Positions 1-8,365 are shown, counted from the first letter of the stretch. The stretch: DNA of 24,428 nt from Syntrophaceae bacterium UBA4059 (GCA_002382045.1 DFZJ01000068.1:1-24428), one strand, 5' to 3'. Translations and numbers: made by a program. The notes: generated from the sequence alone by a model not told the origin.

Positions 1-7
1 AAGACTT

Positions 8-355
8 ATGATTGCATATATCCGGCGGCACGAACGCTATATCAGAGAGTCTTTGGACAGTCATCCCGATAAAGAATCGCTGGATGAGCTTCTGGCGCAT
101 CATGACAAGCAGATTGCCTGGATACAGCAGGAACGGATGGCGCATCTGATCACGATGATGTTCGTCTGCCTTTTTTTTCTTTTGTCTTTCGGATGGACGC
201 TGGCCCATTTCACGGTGCCGTATATCCTGCTGACGGCTTTGTTTCTGATTCTTTCGGTCGCTTACATTCTTCATTATTACCATCTGGAAAACAGCGTGCA
301 GCGCTGGTACGTTCTGTCCAACGAAATCAGGACGAAACTGCTTCAGGCAAAATAA
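8..355 (+). CDS. Small membrane protein, two predicted helices, unknown function
   Basis: A 115-residue product. Residues 1-45 are charged and probably helical. Two hydrophobic segments follow at about residues 47-67 and 70-90, separated only by a short turn, so this is most likely a helical-hairpin inner-membrane protein with both ends in the cytoplasm. A short charged tail ends in LLQAK. The reading frame stays open to the left edge and the seven bases before the ATG hold no ribosome binding site, so the true start may lie outside the window. A REP-like hairpin follows the stop codon. I recognise no family; function unknown. Confidence 0.6.
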   Translation: MIAYIRRHERYIRESLDSHPDKESLDELLAHHDKQIAWIQQERMAHLITMMFVCLFFLLSFGWTLAHFTVPYILLTALFLILSVAYILHYYHLENSVQRWYVLSNEIRTKLLQAK

Positions 356-382
356 CGGTTACTGATGTCCGTAAAATAAGCA

Positions 383-421
383 TGCGATTACCACGACGCC
401 TGAGAGGCGTCTCGCAATGAC
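383..421. repeat. REP-like palindromic element with hairpin
   Basis: The stem GACGCC (395-400), loop TGAGA and stem GGCGTC (406-411) sit inside flanks reading GCGATTACCAC and TCTCGCAATGAC. The 'GATT..CC / CTCGCAATGAC' flanks resemble dispersed extragenic repeats that I know from many proteobacterial genomes (established knowledge, not searched here). It lies between the convergent membrane-protein and HAD genes and could also act as a weak bidirectional terminator, though there is no T-tract. Confidence 0.45.
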
Positions 422-467
422 CATTAAGAATTACAACACCGTCTTAAAGGCCGTGATCCACCATTCA

Positions 468-1106
468 CTATCCACCATCCACCAGCACCGATGGAAGTTC
501 TTTGACGCTGTTCAGAATCTTGTAAGCTCCCGCGAAATTGTTGCCGCCGGTAAATTTGCTCGGGATCACGATACACCGGATTCCGGCGCTTAGGGCTGCG
601 GCAAGACCGCGCGGCGAATCTTCAATGACCAGGCATTCATCCGGTGCGAAGCCGCTCAGATCAAGGGCTTTAAGGTACGGCTCCGGATGCGGCTTGACCT
701 GCAGGCAGTCTTTCAGGGTCAAAACAAATTGAAAGTAAGGCAGGAGTCCCGACTGGCGGTGAATGATGGAAAAATGCTCATGCCCGGAACTCGTTACGAT
801 TCCCATGACGTATTTTCCCCGGAGAGTATCCAGCACCTCCCGGACACCGTCAATCACCAGCGGCTCACGGGTAAGCAAGTCGGCATAACGGTCGTCCCGC
901 TCACGGCGCAGTTGGTTAAATACATCCGTTTTCGGATCCGCCGCCAGTCGCAACACGCTTTCCCCCCTGGCAAGAGATATTTCTTCAAACTGCTCCCAGC
1001 GAAGCGTAATTCCCACACCCGCCAGTATCTCCTGATTGGCCCTGAAAAAAAGGCCTTCCGTGTCGACCAGCACACCGTCATTGTCCCAGAAAATTGCCTT
1101 AATCAT
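468..1106 (-). CDS. HAD-superfamily hydrolase (phosphatase/phosphoglucomutase-like)
   Basis: A 212-residue cytosolic protein with all four HAD motifs. Motif I is DNDGVLVD at residues 8-15, with nucleophile Asp8 and acid/base Asp10. Motif II is VTSSG with Thr105/Ser106. The motif III Lys is Lys138 in VKPHPEPY, and motif IV is the acidic pair Glu162-Asp163 in VIEDSPRG. The helical cap between motifs I and II makes it a subclass-I (beta-phosphoglucomutase/GS-type) enzyme acting on a small phosphorylated metabolite; the substrate cannot be read from sequence. The start at 1106 is preceded by an AAGGGAAG stretch. The last residues (VDGG) are coded by a short CCACCAT-type direct repeat, so the tail may be variable. 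It is divergent from the 577-aa gene. Confidence 0.85.
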   Translation of the reverse strand: MIKAIFWDNDGVLVDTEGLFFRANQEILAGVGITLRWEQFEEISLARGESVLRLAADPKTDVFNQLRRERDDRYADLLTREPLVIDGVREVLDTLRGKYVMGIVTSSGHEHFSIIHRQSGLLPYFQFVLTLKDCLQVKPHPEPYLKALDLSGFAPDECLVIEDSPRGLAAALSAGIRCIVIPSKFTGGNNFAGAYKILNSVKELPSVLVDGG

Positions 1107-1189
1107 CGTGGTTTGCTTCCCTTTTTCGGCACGCTACACCTCTGAGGGCATAAGGTCAACCTGAGCCGACCGCAATCTGCTTTTTATTC

Positions 1190-1217
1190 TTGCATTGTTT
1201 TCAAGACATTGTATGAT
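1190..1217 (+). promoter_or_regulatory. Putative sigma70 promoter of the 577-aa gene
   Basis: TTGCAT (1190-1195) and TATGAT (1212-1217) are separated by 16 bp, in the divergent intergenic region, about 57 bp before the start codon of the downstream gene. Prediction from consensus match only. Confidence 0.4.
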
Positions 1218-1274
1218 TCTTCCCGGTTTTCAACTTTACGTTTTGTAACTGAGATATAAAGGAATCCAGCGCAA

Positions 1275-3008
1275 ATGTCATCCATCATAACGCCGCTGCC
1301 ATCATCCATAAGTCCTGCCGCTTGCGAAACACTGGTCACCGTACTGGGGGTGGTTTATGTTCACCGTAAAACAAGCAACGGCGGAGATATTTACCTGACA
1401 CAATTCGGCCTTCCTGTCGCCAAACTATTAGAACCATCCAACTGGTACGAAGACCCCTGGTTTTCGAGCAAGCGCCAGAGACTGAAAGGCACCAGCGCTG
1501 TGTACAGGGTGCCAACTAAAATGGTGGACGGCGTTGCACTGGATCTTGTTGTAAAAAACTGCCGGGTGGGAGAAGACGTGCCGCTGGATACGCACACGCT
1601 GATGCAATTCATGAATACCGAATTCAACAGCCCGTGGGAGGAATTCTCGCTTACTTTTGAAATGCGCGAAGGCAGATACGGCCCCCGGGGAATTGCCATA
1701 TCAACACAGTTGCCGCTCGCCATCTATGTGCCGCCCGAAACCATGCAACTCTGGCAGAGCGGACGTTCGACGGATAAACTTAACCGCATCCATGCAAAAC
1801 ATCCGGGCATTGATGTTGACATCCTCAAACAATATAAGCTCATCTACCAGTGGATCCGCGGCAAGGATGTTGTAGAAACGCTCCAGGACGCAGGCATAAC
1901 GGGAGAGGCCGCAGACGCCGTCGTCTCGCCTGTTACCCTCAAAGTCATATCCGATATGGCGCAAAAAGGCTTTTATGTGGCGGACATGAAACCCGTGCAC
2001 ATTATCCTGGAAGAGGCGCAGGTCAATCTTTTCGAGAGCATTCCGGCTGACATCCCCAATAAACGCAAAGCGCAAACTGAACTGATTTCCGGCATCATTG
2101 AGGCAGGAGATTATTCTGTCATTGACTACGAACTCCTGATCCGAACACCCGAGCACGAAGAAAAAGTAAAAAGCCATAAGCGTCATACCTATCACGATGA
2201 CCAGCGCCACCGCTGGCGCCCCACTGAACGGCCCAGCCATCTTGGCGCCGCTGAAATCATGGGGGTACCCTATATCCACGGGCCTGCTGAAAGCACAGGA
2301 GGACATTTGTGGGTGGTGGGCCGCAATGCACGCCTTTTCGATTATTTTTTACCTGAACGCTGGCGCAAAACGCATTCCTGGAAACTTTCCGAAAAAACCG
2401 ACACCTATTACACGTTTACCAAAGACCATATTCATATTGTGTGGAAAATCTCCCGCGTGGGCGAAACAGTTATTTTGCAAAACAATGACATCCGAAGTCA
2501 AAAAGCCACGGAATATGGATTCAACAGCCCTTTTGAGGAGTTTTCAATTGCCCAATACCTGAGCTTCAAGGGCATCCCCACCGTTTATGTGCGCGCAATT
2601 TACATGACCGGCAGCGCCAAAACAGAGCAATCCACCGATAGAAGAAAATATGAATCGCACCGCCATCTTGTGAACAGCCAGGGAGAGCCGCTGCTGCGTG
2701 AAGACCGGAATTTCATATCCATCCGTGGTTTCTTTAACGGCACGGACAGCTGGGTGGCAGGCTCCCATGAACTTTTAAAACCCATGAGTCTGATACAAGC
2801 CGAATCGGAGGGCATCATATCCGGCAAAAGCAAGACTCTCCTGCTTACCGCCATGATGGAGCGTCTGATAAACGTCGGCATTGACGGTTCTCTTCTGGAA
2901 GCCAACGATCTCATTGTGTCGCTGGACAGCAAAAAAAATATCGTGATGACGGAAGACCATCTGCCCGAAGTGCGCATCTGCAATTTTGAACTGCTTCGCA
3001 GACTATAA
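1275..3008 (+). CDS. Tandem kinase-like-fold protein, two divergent copies, uncharacterised
   Basis: A 577-residue protein without a signal peptide; I recognise no named family. It contains two related halves (about residues 35-310 and 343-577). Shared landmarks are VVKNCRVGE (92-100) with VWKISRVGE (389-397), and FNSPWEEFS (117-125) with FNSPFEEFS (416-424). The first half reads like a divergent protein or aminoglycoside kinase: a Lys94 in a beta-3-like strand, Glu122/123 in a helix-C-like segment, a hinge-like LIYQWIRGKDV (189-199), a catalytic-loop-like VADMKPVHIIL (235-245) with Asp237, Lys239 and His242 where Asn is usual, and a metal-binding-like VIDYELL (282-288) with Asp284. In the second half this last motif is ICNFELL (Asn570 for Asp) and the catalytic loop is out of register, so that copy is probably inactive. 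An AAAGGA lies 11 bases before the ATG. It is convergent with the caspase gene. The fold is my inference. Confidence 0.6.
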   Translation: MSSIITPLPSSISPAACETLVTVLGVVYVHRKTSNGGDIYLTQFGLPVAKLLEPSNWYEDPWFSSKRQRLKGTSAVYRVPTKMVDGVALDLVVKNCRVGEDVPLDTHTLMQFMNTEFNSPWEEFSLTFEMREGRYGPRGIAISTQLPLAIYVPPETMQLWQSGRSTDKLNRIHAKHPGIDVDILKQYKLIYQWIRGKDVVETLQDAGITGEAADAVVSPVTLKVISDMAQKGFYVADMKPVHIILEEAQVNLFESIPADIPNKRKAQTELISGIIEAGDYSVIDYELLIRTPEHEEKVKSHKRHTYHDDQRHRWRPTERPSHLGAAEIMGVPYIHGPAESTGGHLWVVGRNARLFDYFLPERWRKTHSWKLSEKTDTYYTFTKDHIHIVWKISRVGETVILQNNDIRSQKATEYGFNSPFEEFSIAQYLSFKGIPTVYVRAIYMTGSAKTEQSTDRRKYESHRHLVNSQGEPLLREDRNFISIRGFFNGTDSWVAGSHELLKPMSLIQAESEGIISGKSKTLLLTAMMERLINVGIDGSLLEANDLIVSLDSKKNIVMTEDHLPEVRICNFELLRRL

Positions 3009-3111
3009 GATTACCCTGTCGGAATTTCTTAAACCCTTAAAGACCAACCAAGAGGAATCTACCGCTCCTTGCCGGCGAAAAGAGATAAAACCACGCGCGC
3101 ACGGATGACGG

Positions 3112-6100
3112 CTATTGGATCCGATACAACGGATAATCCTTCCCGAAATTAATAATCAGCGGCGTCTGGCTGTGGCCGATTTGTCCGGAAATGTCGGCGG
3201 TTGTTTTTTTAGTGAAGGCGCCGAGGCTGATAACCGTTACTTCTTTGCTCTTGCCGCCGGCGGCCTGCGGATTATCATTCAATCCGCGAAGCAGTGTATG
3301 GGTAAAAAGGCCGTTGCCCCTATAACCGTCGAGCGCCGTTTGTTTGTCGTTGGCGGAGGCGTAAATATGCAGCCCCATTTTTTTCGCCAGCACGGAAATA
3401 CGGGCGTCATACAAACCGCTGACAATGTAATCAACACCGCCGGCATGGCAGGTATCAAAAACGAGCAGTTGATGAAGGGATTTAATTTTTTTGGACATCT
3501 CGACAATTTCGTTGGAGCTGATCAGGCTTGAATCGTCTATCTTACCCTGATAGTCATGCGTGAGCATATAATATTGATTCTGCAGCAAAACTCCGTGGCC
3601 CGCGACAAAAAAGATGAAGCCGTCGCCGGGCTTAATAAGTTGCGCGAGCGCGTCAATTGCGCCGATGATATTTTTCTTGGAGGCATCATGATCGGCAATC
3701 AGCTCTGCATGAATGTTCTCCGGACGATAAAATCCCGCGGACTGCCGCACCAGCATATTTTTGATGTCGTCTGCATCCTTGCGGGCGTATTTCAGGTTAA
3801 TGCTCTGTTCCTGGTATTTATCAATGCCGACAGCCAGAATATAGAGATGCGGTTCCTGCGGCGGCAAGGCAGAGCGGAAACTGACTGATTTCATGAGGCT
3901 TTGCACGGTGTTGCTGCCATTAAAGGCCGTAACGCTGATTTCATTTTCGCCAGGTACGGCGTCTATTTCGCGGCAGGTTTCGTAAATATCTCCCTTGGGA
4001 TTACTTTTTACAGGCCCCGGTTCCGCTTTTTCCTGAATCTTGATACTGCGCATTTCCGCATAAATTGCTTTACTGTTTAAAGAAGCGAGCCCCGTCTTCG
4101 GAGCTGTTTTCGCGGTATCGCGATAAAACCCGTCTGATTGAACAAGTTTGCCGTTATGAAACACCCGCACTTCGCCGATGCCGCCGCCCGTATTGCTCAC
4201 CTGGTAACAGGCCTGGACGCGGGGCGCCTGTGCCGGAAAACCGGCACTGTTAAATTGCACTTCCGGCGGCGGATTTTTAATGGCCTCAGCGATTGTCAGG
4301 GTGATGAGATCATGAATATCTTCACCTCTTAATTTGGCGGCGACAATATCCGGACGGTAGAAAACATCATAAAACTGGTCGATGCCGAAGATGCTGTTCC
4401 CCATGCGCAAGCTTAAATGCTTATGGCCGTTGGGCGAGGAGTTGTAGTAACCTTCCGGTGTGATGACCACCCATTCACCGTCCTCAAACCCGATGAAGCG
4501 CGCCAGCTCTTTTCCTGAAGCGACATCCCAGATTCTGGTTGTCGCATCAAATCCGCCGGAGATGATCCTTTTGTCATCCGGGGAAAAAGAAGCGGAATTG
4601 ACCCACGATGAATGTCCGACAAACTTCTTGATTTCTTTGCCGGTAGCCACATTCCAGAGCCTGATGGAATAATCACCGCAGGCCGATAAAATCATTTTCC
4701 CGTCCCGGGAAAAAACAACCGAGCTGACGGTTCCCGCATGCCCGGTCAGTGTTTTCAACTCTCTGCCGGCGGCAACGTCCCACAGGCGGATGGTTCTATC
4801 CAGGCCGCCCGATACTATATATTTCCCGTCGGGGGAAAAGGCGGCGGAAAAAATTGCATCCGTGTGACCCTCAAATTTTTTGATCTCCTTTCCCGTTGCC
4901 ACCTCCCATAGCCTTATCGTGTTGTCTTTTTTACTCCATGTTCTGCCTCCCGCCGAGAGGGCGTATTTCCCGTCCGGTGAGAACGAAACGGAATTCACAT
5001 CGTCTTCGTGCCCGGCAAATCTTTTCAATTCCTTTCCCGCAGCAATATCCCAGATTTTTACGAGTTTGTCTCCACCGCCGGAGATGATCAATTTGTTGTC
5101 GGGTGAAAATTGTACGGCGTTTTGTCCCAGGAGAAATTTGGCGTCGATGAAAAATTGTTTTACTTTTTCCAAAGCCGGATCCCAGATAATGATGGCGCCC
5201 TTTTCTCCTTCGGCGCGCAAAAGAATGCTTTTCCCGTCGGAAGAAAAAACAGCCGTCTTTACTATGCTCTTCAGATATTTATAGCTTTCCTTTTCCTCCC
5301 CGGAATCGACAATCCACCGGAAGCGGGATGAGGATATTTGCTTGCCTGTTTCCGTATCCCAGAGTTTGATGCTTCTGTCCTCACTGACGGACAGAGCCCG
5401 GGCGTCTGCGGGCGAAAAAGATGCCGCATAAATCCAGGAGGCTTTGCCAGAAAAGGTTTTCAGCTGAATTCCCGTTTTTGCTTCCCATATTTTAATCATC
5501 CGGTCCTGACCGCCGGAAACTATGTATCGGCCATCCGGAGAGAAGGAGGCATCGAGAATCAGAATGGAATGGCCGGTAAAATTCATGATTTCTCTTGCGG
5601 AAAAAACATCCCAGAGATGAAAGATGCGGTTTATTCCTACAGTTAAAACATGGCGGGCATCGGGAGAAAAAGCAACCCGGGACACACTTTTCGGGTCGAT
5701 GGAAAACGATTTAATCTCCCGGCCGGTGGCTGTTTCCCATACCGTAATCTCGGTTTTCTCATTGCCCGCCATGATATATTTGCCGTCTGGGGAGAAAGCG
5801 ACTGCTTTCGTCCAGCCCGGTTTGCCTTGGAATGCTCTAATTTCACCGCCTGTTGCCGCATCCCAGAGCCGCACCAGACCGTCCTTGGAAGCGGATAAAA
5901 TATTTTTTTCATCGGGAGAAAGCGTCAGCCCCGTAACCGCTTCGGTGCTGCCGGCAAGCGTGCGGATTTCCTGTCCCGTCGCGGCATTCCATATTTTGAC
6001 GGTTTTATCCGAGCTTCCGGTGACCACGATTTTGCCATCCGCGGAAAAGACAACTCTTTGCACATAATCGTTATGGCCTTTGACCGTCCAGATTGTTGCG

Positions 6101-6903
6101 CCGGTTTCGAGATTGCGCATTTTCAGTAAGCCCTTCCATCCGCCGGTGATGAAAAATGCTTCGTCCGGGGAAAAGGCGAAAGTATTGATGTTGTCTTCAG
6201 TATCGGAAAAAGATCTTATTTCTTTGTCTGTTTCCACATCCCAGAGATTAAGCGTTCTGGCTACCGCACTGGAAAGAAGGAGTTTTCCCGAAGGGGAAAA
6301 AATTACGCGGCTGACACCGGAAGTATTACCGGTTTGCACGATTATTTCCGTGTCGTCGGAAATTTTTGTCGGAGAAAGTTTTTTGGCAACGGGTGCGGCC
6401 GCTTCCGGCATTTTATCTAATTTACCGGCCAGAGATAATTTCCGTTCACTGCGCATCACGTCCAGGAAGATACTCTGCCCCGGGTTTCTTTCTGCGACAT
6501 AATTAATGAGATCACTTGGGGAATTTGCCTTGTTTCCGCCTATAATGATAATTATATCGTCTTTTTGCAGACCCATCTTTTCGGCAGGGCTGTCTTTTAT
6601 TACGGAGACAATCCGCAGGCCGCCGGGCGTGGTAACACTATCAGGTTGAACAGCTCTCATACGGCTGCGTACAATAGCGGCTATTCTCGCACTCCTGATG
6701 TCTGGAGAGCCGTCGGCCTGCGCCGCCGACATGCTTTGTACTTCCGCGCCCAACCATGCTTTTTCCTGGGCATAAAGAGATTGCGGCAGCAAAATTGATA
6801 ATAAAATAACGAGCAAAACAAACGATTTACCTGCTGATGATTTTGACACGACTGACCTCATTTTATTGAATGTTGGTTGAATGTTGAGTAATTTTGGTTG
6901 CAT
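3112..6903 (-). CDS. Exported PDZ - 14x WD40 - caspase-like (peptidase C14) protein
   Basis: A 1263-residue multidomain protein. A hydrophobic signal sequence (about residues 27-45) ends in SLYAQ. A PDZ domain spans about 92-163 (GLRIVSVIKDSPAEKMGL, DDIIIIIGG). Fourteen WD40 repeats (about 190-811; typical unit VxSVxFSPDGKxIxSG..D..IRLWDxATGKEI) are enough for two seven-bladed propellers. A linker follows. A caspase-fold domain (1020-1263) carries the dyad His1103 in FVAGHG and Cys1152 in FDTCHAG, so it may be an active Cys peptidase exported to the periplasm. Start choice: the ATG at 6903 has no ribosome binding site, whereas a GTG at 6849-6847 has GAGG six bases upstream and gives a normal signal peptide beginning MSKSSAGKS; I think that is the real start. 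Substrate and activating signal are unknown; the propellers suggest a protein-binding sensor. Confidence 0.9.
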   Translation of the reverse strand: MQPKLLNIQPTFNKMRSVVSKSSAGKSFVLLVILLSILLPQSLYAQEKAWLGAEVQSMSAAQADGSPDIRSARIAAIVRSRMRAVQPDSVTTPGGLRIVSVIKDSPAEKMGLQKDDIIIIIGGNKANSPSDLINYVAERNPGQSIFLDVMRSERKLSLAGKLDKMPEAAAPVAKKLSPTKISDDTEIIVQTGNTSGVSRVIFSPSGKLLLSSAVARTLNLWDVETDKEIRSFSDTEDNINTFAFSPDEAFFITGGWKGLLKMRNLETGATIWTVKGHNDYVQRVVFSADGKIVVTGSSDKTVKIWNAATGQEIRTLAGSTEAVTGLTLSPDEKNILSASKDGLVRLWDAATGGEIRAFQGKPGWTKAVAFSPDGKYIMAGNEKTEITVWETATGREIKSFSIDPKSVSRVAFSPDARHVLTVGINRIFHLWDVFSAREIMNFTGHSILILDASFSPDGRYIVSGGQDRMIKIWEAKTGIQLKTFSGKASWIYAASFSPADARALSVSEDRSIKLWDTETGKQISSSRFRWIVDSGEEKESYKYLKSIVKTAVFSSDGKSILLRAEGEKGAIIIWDPALEKVKQFFIDAKFLLGQNAVQFSPDNKLIISGGGDKLVKIWDIAAGKELKRFAGHEDDVNSVSFSPDGKYALSAGGRTWSKKDNTIRLWEVATGKEIKKFEGHTDAIFSAAFSPDGKYIVSGGLDRTIRLWDVAAGRELKTLTGHAGTVSSVVFSRDGKMILSACGDYSIRLWNVATGKEIKKFVGHSSWVNSASFSPDDKRIISGGFDATTRIWDVASGKELARFIGFEDGEWVVITPEGYYNSSPNGHKHLSLRMGNSIFGIDQFYDVFYRPDIVAAKLRGEDIHDLITLTIAEAIKNPPPEVQFNSAGFPAQAPRVQACYQVSNTGGGIGEVRVFHNGKLVQSDGFYRDTAKTAPKTGLASLNSKAIYAEMRSIKIQEKAEPGPVKSNPKGDIYETCREIDAVPGENEISVTAFNGSNTVQSLMKSVSFRSALPPQEPHLYILAVGIDKYQEQSINLKYARKDADDIKNMLVRQSAGFYRPENIHAELIADHDASKKNIIGAIDALAQLIKPGDGFIFFVAGHGVLLQNQYYMLTHDYQGKIDDSSLISSNEIVEMSKKIKSLHQLLVFDTCHAGGVDYIVSGLYDARISVLAKKMGLHIYASANDKQTALDGYRGNGLFTHTLLRGLNDNPQAAGGKSKEVTVISLGAFTKKTTADISGQIGHSQTPLIINFGKDYPLYRIQ

Positions 6904-7175
6904 CGATAAAAATATTTTTCAAGACACCGAAGGAAATCATTGCATTGAATCGAATTGCTAAGAACTTGCTTTCATTGGAAGAGAATATAGAAAAGCCATC
7001 CTTGTATGTCAAGGAAATATTGCCACAAAATGTAGTGTTCAACACAGATGATTGCTCCATTGTAGTAATGTTGCTTACAGATAATCTTGATCTGCTGACC
7101 ACATGAAGAAGATAAAAAAGGTCGGACGCATGGCAACAAGGAGTCATTGAGCCATCAGGAATTTGCTTCTTGAAG
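6904..7175. other. AT-rich intergenic region, nothing recognised
   Basis: Between the caspase gene and the hairpin after the 255-aa gene, short open frames exist on both strands (for example plus 6894-7106 and minus 6863-7147). None has a convincing ribosome binding site, recognisable family or codon pattern. The region must hold the caspase gene promoter, but I see no good -35/-10 pair. Confidence 0.5.
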
Positions 7176-7206
7176 GTCGTGGGGAAATCTCCGTTTTCCC
7201 CACGAC
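7176..7206 (-). terminator. Strong hairpin after the 255-aa gene
   Basis: A perfect 12-bp stem, GTCGTGGGGAAA (7176-7187) with TTTCCCCACGAC (7195-7206), and a 7-base loop. It lies 45 bp beyond the stop of the cupin/255-aa operon. There is no T-run on the minus strand, so it may be a transcript-stabilising hairpin or an imperfect terminator. Confidence 0.5.
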
Positions 7207-7250
7207 AAAATTTATCATGGACATCCCTATTTTATTTTTTACTTTCAGGA

Positions 7251-8018
7251 TTAAAGATTAAACGCCGGCTCTCCAGCCACCGACTGCAAAAGCGCCATCG
7301 CGCCGTTTTCCCGGGAAGCCTCACCACTGATGGCAAGCCAGACGCTTCCTTCCGCGCCGGCGACGCCGCCTGCTGCGACCAGCTCTGCTTTTGCGCCGGT
7401 CAGCATGGCAATGGCATCAAGTTCTGTAAAGACTTCTCCGGGTACGGGAAGCAGTCTTGGCCCGTGCGCCCCCGGTTCATTGAGACTGGCCGCCATCACA
7501 TCCAGATCGCCGGTGATACGTTTTTCCAAGCCTACCGGGATGATTAATCTCACGCGTCTGCCAAAATAGGCGGGAAGCGATGCGCCGATTGTTCCCGCCT
7601 GCGGGTGGCCGATTAAAATGGCGGCCCGCCTCGTCGCTATATTAACCGCATTCGCGCCTTTCATGATGACATCCCCTTCCTTCAATTGGGCGGCTACATC
7701 AAAAATGGTTTTACCCTTCTGCCAGATACCGTCTTGAATCACGACATCGCCGGGGAAAAGGCTTTCATCGGGAAGCCTCCCTGACTCGGCGGTTGAATGC
7801 ACGGGCGGCAGCACAATGCCGCGAAAAAACCGGCCCCGCTGGAAATCATTCGCCTGACCTGTCGCGGCAAGCAATTCTTCGGCCACATAGCCGTTAGTCG
7901 TACCGGCAATAATGACAACCGTCCCGCCTTTCAGCGCAGTGAGCACTTCCGGATGTCTGGCAAGGGCTTTGCCGATCAACCGCTTTCCTGCCGCGGGCGT
8001 CAGTGAAAATTGTCTCAT
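7251..8018 (-). CDS. Conserved uncharacterised 255-aa protein
   Basis: A soluble 255-residue protein with no signal peptide or membrane segment. It is rich in Gly/Ala and has several conserved-looking loops: VVIIAGTTNGYVAEELL (about 34-50), GDVVIQDG, EGDVIMKGANAVN, LIGHPQAGTIGA and LIIPVGLEK. The alternating hydrophobic strands and Gly-rich turns suggest an alpha/beta fold, with a vague similarity to the NagB/RpiA/DeoR-effector type that I cannot establish. An excellent AGGAGG overlaps the end of the upstream cupin gene (14 bp between stop and start), so the two are co-transcribed and probably functionally linked. I have seen similar proteins annotated as hypothetical in anaerobes and archaea but know no function. 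Confidence 0.75.
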   Translation of the reverse strand: MRQFSLTPAAGKRLIGKALARHPEVLTALKGGTVVIIAGTTNGYVAEELLAATGQANDFQRGRFFRGIVLPPVHSTAESGRLPDESLFPGDVVIQDGIWQKGKTIFDVAAQLKEGDVIMKGANAVNIATRRAAILIGHPQAGTIGASLPAYFGRRVRLIIPVGLEKRITGDLDVMAASLNEPGAHGPRLLPVPGEVFTELDAIAMLTGAKAELVAAGGVAGAEGSVWLAISGEASRENGAMALLQSVAGEPAFNL

Positions 8019-8032
8019 GGATATATCCTCCT

Positions 8033-8365
8033 TTATTTTTTATCCGGCAAATAATCTTCCCTCAATGGAGAAAACACTTCCACGGCCACCGAATCCTCGA
8101 CGATTTCCGCGCTGTGCGGGGCATTCATGGGAATGCACCAGCTGTCGCCGGCCTGCGCATCGTATCGTTTGTCGCCCACGGTGAAAATCATGTGGCCGCT
8201 GATCAGATAACCCGTCTGTTCATTGGGATGGGAATGTTTGGGCAGAATGCTGCCTTTGGCCAGCCGAAACTCGGCCAGCAGTGTTCGTTCCCCGTAAATC
8301 AGTGTTTTCTGATCGATACCTTTAACCCGGGAATGATAACCTTCATCGTTTTTCTTGTAAAACAT
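8033..8365 (-). CDS. Single-domain cupin protein
   Basis: A 110-residue small beta-barrel cupin. The first cupin motif has metal-ligand candidates His44 and His46 with Glu49/Gln50 (HSHPNEQTGYLISG), and the second has His84 in IPMNAPHSAEI. Such proteins bind a divalent metal and either catalyse small-molecule isomerisation or dioxygenation, or act as ligand sensors; which one applies here is not readable. The start is preceded by GGAAAGGAAG. It is the first gene of a two-gene operon with the 255-aa protein and has a -10-like TATACT upstream. Confidence 0.85.
   Translation of the reverse strand: MFYKKNDEGYHSRVKGIDQKTLIYGERTLLAEFRLAKGSILPKHSHPNEQTGYLISGHMIFTVGDKRYDAQAGDSWCIPMNAPHSAEIVEDSVAVEVFSPLREDYLPDKK

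Noticed and set aside
4471..6336. Internal repetitiveness that could suggest a DNA repeat array
   Set aside because: The periodicity of about 126 bases is explained by the WD40 coding repeats; no CRISPR-like exact repeats or spacers.
6863..7147. Overlapping frames on both strands in the AT-rich gap upstream of the caspase gene
   Set aside because: No ribosome binding site, no recognisable motif, and they start or end inside the caspase coding region.
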